Below are positions 59,743 to 64,000 of a stretch of 64,000 nucleotides of DNA, piece by piece; the stretch's first letter is position 1; every line of letters begins with the position of its first letter. The stretch spans positions 1 through 64,000 of the forward strand of contig ML769476.1 in NCBI GenBank assembly GCA_009733575.1, written 5' to 3'. A program made the position numbers and the translations under genes. The notes below the pieces were generated by a model. That model was given only the letters and a program-made list of their open reading frames with translations, ran no database searches and was not told the origin of the DNA. Origin of the DNA: Gymnopus androsaceus JB14 (lineage: Eukaryota > Basidiomycota > Agaricomycetes > Agaricales > Omphalotaceae).

Positions 59743-60500
59743 TTTTACTTTGGATTTGTCTGCGGGCTCTCGCAGTATTGTATATCAAATAAAGCGACTG
59801 CATAATAACTTCAATCCCCGATTATCATTTGAATCCAAAGGTCCGAGTCAGTCATTGTCAAAGCTGTTTATCGCAACCTTACTTAATTAGTAGGCTGTGA
59901 TCATGAGCGCTTCAAATGCTCCTTGCAAAAGGCGTCAGACCAAAATGTATAATGAGTATTAGCGCGCTAAGCATATTCCATCCCGCCCCAGCTAGAAGAT
60001 GTTTCTCGCGCGCCGCCCAGTAAGTCCAACCGAAAGGATTTTTGTATTAGTGAGCTATTCCGGCGGCCACGCCAGTTATGTATAGCGGACTGCAGTAGAA
60101 TGTGCTTGTTTATGGGGGCCGCGGAGGACGGAGTTGAGAAGGAGGAGGCGAAGACAGAAGAAAGCGGGAGGCGGAAAAGAAAGGACGCGAGCAGGAGGAT
60201 CGGACGCGAATGCTTTAGGCAGGCACAAGAAGCACGTGCGGCAATTTAATGCCGCGTTGACCTTGACCTTTTCGTAAAGATGAACGACGGCCGGTCAAAC
60301 TCCTTTTCTTCCTTTCTTCTGAACCATCATCACCTCTACATTCAGAATCGGACAAGCTTAAACTTTTCCGTTGACAACTTGAGCGTTATTTGCTACCAGC
60401 ATCGTCGAGGTTGAACGCGATATCAATTCAACGGCTAGAAAGGACCTCCTCTCTTCGTGCTCTTCTTACTTTTCTCTGAAAGTCAACTTCTTGTAACGAA
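59743..60500. other. Spacer between tandem acyltransferase copies
   Basis: The first ~100 bp is shared with the sequence after copy 2 (CAAATAAA..GACTG, TCCGA.TCAGTC), the last ~220 bp with the promoter of copy 1. The middle, with a GCGGAGGACGGAG-rich stretch near 60120, is unique. No gene. Confidence 0.55.
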
Positions 60501-63500
60501 ATGGCGTCGTTAAACTCGAATTCAGGCTCGCAATCCAAATCCCAATCATCCTCGGCCTGGCAAACCGCCAACATCGAATCCGGAAGAGTAGAATACTCTC
60601 GCCCGCTCGGAGACAGCGAATACGCGTATTATGTTCCTGCGAAGCAGAGTGGCGTTGGGGACATGTGAGTCTTCTTAATCTATTAAAATCGACACGAACA
60701 ATCACGCTGATTCGATCGACTTGATACTCAGGTTTCTTCACGCGTCGTTCTCCGTTCCCGCCTTTGCACGCAGCAAGAATCATGGATCCGCATAGGATCG
60801 CTGTCTGTTGGGCTGTTCTCCGGCAGAATCATCCTTTGTTGAGGGCCAGGGTGAAAATCATTGAAGAGGAACCGTGGTTCTGGTGAATAAATCTACTTTG
60901 CTCCGTCTCGATGTCGGTTAGACGCTGCTATGACGACGACGACCGAGGCGTCGAAAGAGTCGTTCTTTGCCAATGCTAGGTGTATGATGACCTGGACGCT
61001 GACGCGCTATTTCGCTAGGTTCACGCCATCCAAAGACGCACAACATGCGTTAGAGAAGCAAAGGATAGCTTAACGTTTAATAGTTTGGAGAAGGATGGTA
61101 CGTTCCGTTCCTTCGTTTACCGTCACCTTCTTCATCTATATTCGATGTTCATCGACTCCTCCCAATGCAGAACTAATCTCAAACTACCTCAACGGCTCCC
61201 GTACACTCTCGGATGACAAAATGTCATATATGGTTATATCGACGCCTTCAAGTCCCAACTCGTCCGCTGCAAGAGCCGAAAACGTACCACCTGCTCCTCT
61301 GCGCCCCGCACTACATCGGTGATGGGTCTTCCTTGCACCAGTGTGCACATGATTTGTTTACGTTGCTCGTTGATGAGAAGGGCAGACCGAGGATCTCTTG
61401 AAGTTGAATGAAACGCCAGTGGATTGGGTATGTATCGTATTTTTGTCGATTGTACTGGACACTCATCACCGATGATATTATAGGTTAATCGCCTTCCACC
61501 CCCACTCGAGTCTCGCATCCCGATTCCCTCGCCTAATAACAAGCTCGCAACGGCAGCTGCGCAGGTGGCTGGGCTGAGGGTTAAGTTTGCGGAGGTCGTG
61601 AGTATGTTTTTTTTTGCGTTGTCTTCTATCTGGTTGTGGAGAGGAAGATGTTTCGTTGTGGAATACTTGCACGTCAGAGTGCTTTCATTGGTGTCCAACG
61701 CGCGTTGCGTTTGTACCTTGGGTTTGGATTGTTGGAGTTCTGGAGCTCTCATTCTCCCTTTTCATCCGAGTCTGAGTCATCTTATGTCGTTTCGTGCATC
61801 TTGGAATGAGTAGCGCTTTTGGTTTCAGAATTCGAGCTTTGCTTCACGTTTTCTTATTCTGTTATTAAAATTTTTGAACATTGTACTGACTAATGTTTGC
61901 AGGGAAACCATACACTTCGTCGTCTTCCTTTTCCTACTCCCAACGAGGTCAGACCGCAAAAAACAGTCATGTTCGAAAAATCATTCTCGGTCGAACAGAC
62001 GAAAAAGATATTGGCTAGGTATGTATGTTCCATCTCTGAGCGAGTTTCTACGTTCTTTCTTGTGGTTATTGGGTGCGATTTCTGCAAAGATTTGTGAGGT
62101 TTGTGCTGTGTAGAAGCTCAACCTGCGAAGACTGTTCGTTCTGGTTCTGGTCTTAATTATGATGATTGGCGATGTCCTTTCGTTTTTCCCGACGCGCGAC
62201 TCCCGTGCTCCACTGTTGTAAAAGTCTAAGTGACAGATTGTATGGTGATGCTCGGGACGTGCTTTAGTCTAGTTGTTGTGATTGCGGGACGAGCTTGGGA
62301 CTGGATGCGGACTCGTCTTCGGAGGTCTTCGGTTGCGCTGATTGGGACTCGATTGGTGAGGGAGCATTACCCGGGAGAGGTTGTTCCAACTTGCGTGTTG
62401 TGTTTTGGTTTTGGTTTCCCTTCCATCTCCCTTCCATCAGTTCTATATTAGGTGGTCCTTGACAGTTCGCTAACATCTACTTCCTCCTTCCCTCTCTAGA
62501 TGCAAACATCATGGTGTAACGATAAACCATCTGTTGTTTGCGCTGTGTGGTGTTGCTTGGGGACGGACTCATGTTGGGAAGGTTGGAAAGGACCCGCTGT
62601 GAGCATCGTTTATTTCTGCGTTTTCCCTCTTTGGGTTTTTCTGTGTATTTTGTTCGTTCGGAGTGTGTATTCCTTTGACTACTTTATCTTCGGATGTGTC
62701 GAGACGGTTTTTCCTTGACTTCGTTGACGTTGGCTTGCTGTCAGCGTACTTTTCCATTCTTTCGTTCTCCCCTTTTTCTATCTTACATTGTTAACTCATG
62801 CTCGTATAGAATGATGTACACGGCGCTCAACCTCAGGCCGTATCTTACCCCGCTCCCGCTCCCTACGTCCTCGAATGAAGAAACGTACTTCTTCCTAGCT
62901 TTAACATATTTTAACATCGTGCTTCCATCGTTCCCCTCCATTTTGGCGCTACGATCGAATACTCGCAAGTTAATCGGGAAACCTCGACTGACTCGGAAGG
63001 GCTGTGGGGTCGAGCCAAACAGGTTCGGAGTCAGGTTCGGAGGGCGGCGGGGGTTGTTGCATCCCTGACGGAGAAGGAGATACAGAAAACATGGGTCGGA
63101 TATCGTGCGCTGATGAGTGCCACGGAGAGAGCTGAGAGGGTGCGGCGTATGATGGGACGTCAGGCTGCAGCATCGACTTCGACTTCGACTCTACCGAAGT
63201 CGATCAACGAGGTTCACACTAGCTGGCGTCGTCGGGCCCGAGGCTCAAAGTACGGTAAAACTTCCACCAGCACCAAGCGCCGCCCTCTTCGGCTTATCAT
63301 TGATTGGGAACCTTGATACGGTTTATACGCAGGAGAAGTCGTATACTGCTACCACCACGTCTCAGCTTCTGCTCTCTGCTCGGTTCCCTCATCCCAGCCC
63401 CAGGCTTCTACAGCTACAGTCTACAGCGTCTATATCGCCCATGGTGACGTTCCAGAACTCAAGCCCGAACAACTCATCCACATAACTTCCGTAACCACCG

Positions 63501-63682
63501 CATCCCGTCTCAAACCCTCTGGTCTCCTCATCCTCTCGCATACGTTTAATAAGAGGCTGTGGATGCATTTATGTTGGGATGTGGAGGGGTTCCCCAAGGA
63601 GGGAAGTGGGGATAAAGATGGCGGAGAAGTGGAGAGGTTCTGGGAAGCGTTGGGGAGTGCTGTGGAGGAATTGTGTGTTTGA
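60501..63682 (+). pseudogene. Condensation/AATase-like acyltransferase, copy 2 with frameshifts
   Basis: Tandem duplicate of copy 1 in the same order and intron pattern. Extra bases relative to copy 1 break the frame near 60760 (one more T in the stretch coding PALHAAR) and near 61268 (before the HYIGDGSSLHQ motif); another change lies near 61380 (extra G in the DEKGR stretch). In contrast IPSPNNKLATAAA near 61530 is intact here. The end differs: the stop follows EELCV at 63680-63682, removing the last ~20 residues of copy 1. The catalytic motif is still encoded. Likely non-functional unless the indels are assembly errors. Confidence 0.65.
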
Positions 63683-64000
63683 GTAGGGATAGGGAGACGG
63701 ACGGGTGTGGTACACTTGGTGAATCGGAATGACATTTCGCTGTCGCTTTTCTCGTACTTGTTACTTTTACTTTGGATTTGTCTTTGGTTTTCGCTCACAG
63801 TATCGTATGGTGTATACTACAATAATCAAATAAACGACTGTAATAAATAATTTCAAATTATCATTATCATTCGGATTTAGTCCGAATCGAGTCGGTCAAA
63901 GCTGGTTATCATACCTTAATTTGGGCTAGGCTTCATCATCCCTTGCCATTAGCACTCATAAAAGAACTCTTCAAACCCTCTCCGGTAGTATACATTCTGC
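63683..64000. other. Downstream of acyltransferase copy 2
   Basis: 3' region similar to that of copy 1; no further gene before the window ends. Confidence 0.5.

Noticed and set aside
1..64000. CRISPR array, bacterial operon or prophage
   Set aside because: No regularly spaced repeats, no Shine-Dalgarno-led gene strings; all genes are intron-containing and fungal.

Overview
The window is nuclear DNA of a filamentous basidiomycete, most probably an Agaricomycete. Nearly every gene is cut by short GT-AG introns of about 45-60 nt. The gene families are typical of mushroom-forming fungi: F-box protein, MYND-finger protein, DUF4246, purine nucleoside permease, GT15 mannosyltransferase and a CaMKK-like kinase with a long Ser-rich tail. 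The tRNA-Cys genes carry short introns. There is no operon structure. I do not name a species.

Layout. 1-0.55 kb: 3' end of a 2OG-Fe(II) oxygenase-like gene. 1.3-2.5: coiled-coil protein gene with broken frame. 2.9-5.5 (-): siderophore MFS transporter with two perfect GATA-factor palindromes in its promoter. 6.4-7.7: F-box protein. 8.4-9.9: secreted protein of unknown family. 11.5-13.3: monocarboxylate-type MFS transporter. 14.1-19.2: CaMKK-like kinase. 19.8: intron-containing tRNA-Cys. 20.2-20.7: small secreted protein. 20.9: MITE with target-site duplication. 21.2-23.0: KTR/GT15 mannosyltransferase. 23.6-24.5: four-helix membrane protein. 25.7: second, shorter MITE. 26.0-28.4: Na+/H+ antiporter. 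28.8-30.6 (-): MYND protein.

31-39 kb is a tandem duplication of a head-to-head pair: purine nucleoside permease (-) and a THEM6-like HotDog protein (+). In the left unit the permease is intact and the HotDog gene is dead. In the right unit the HotDog gene is intact and the permease has a frameshift. Then follow a degraded acidic gene (39.3-41.0), a second tRNA-Cys with a broken T-stem pair (41.4), a dead DHA2-type MFS gene (41.9-44.2), a secreted M28 aminopeptidase (44.3-46.1, -), the intact DHA2 MFS paralogue (48.2-50.6), a WlaTC/HtrL-like putative glycosyltransferase (51.3-52.5, -), a DUF4246 gene (53.5-56.0) and two tandem condensation-like acyltransferase copies plus a third relic (56.0-63.7).

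Two themes stand out. First, local duplication followed by decay of one copy occurs in at least three places. Second, many otherwise well-conserved reading frames carry single-base insertions or deletions. These are spread over so many unrelated families that assembly or sequencing indels are as likely as pseudogenisation; read data would decide. The clearest regulatory logic is the iron-responsive GATA promoter of the siderophore transporter and the shared CGG-N7-CCG site of the two DHA2 transporters.
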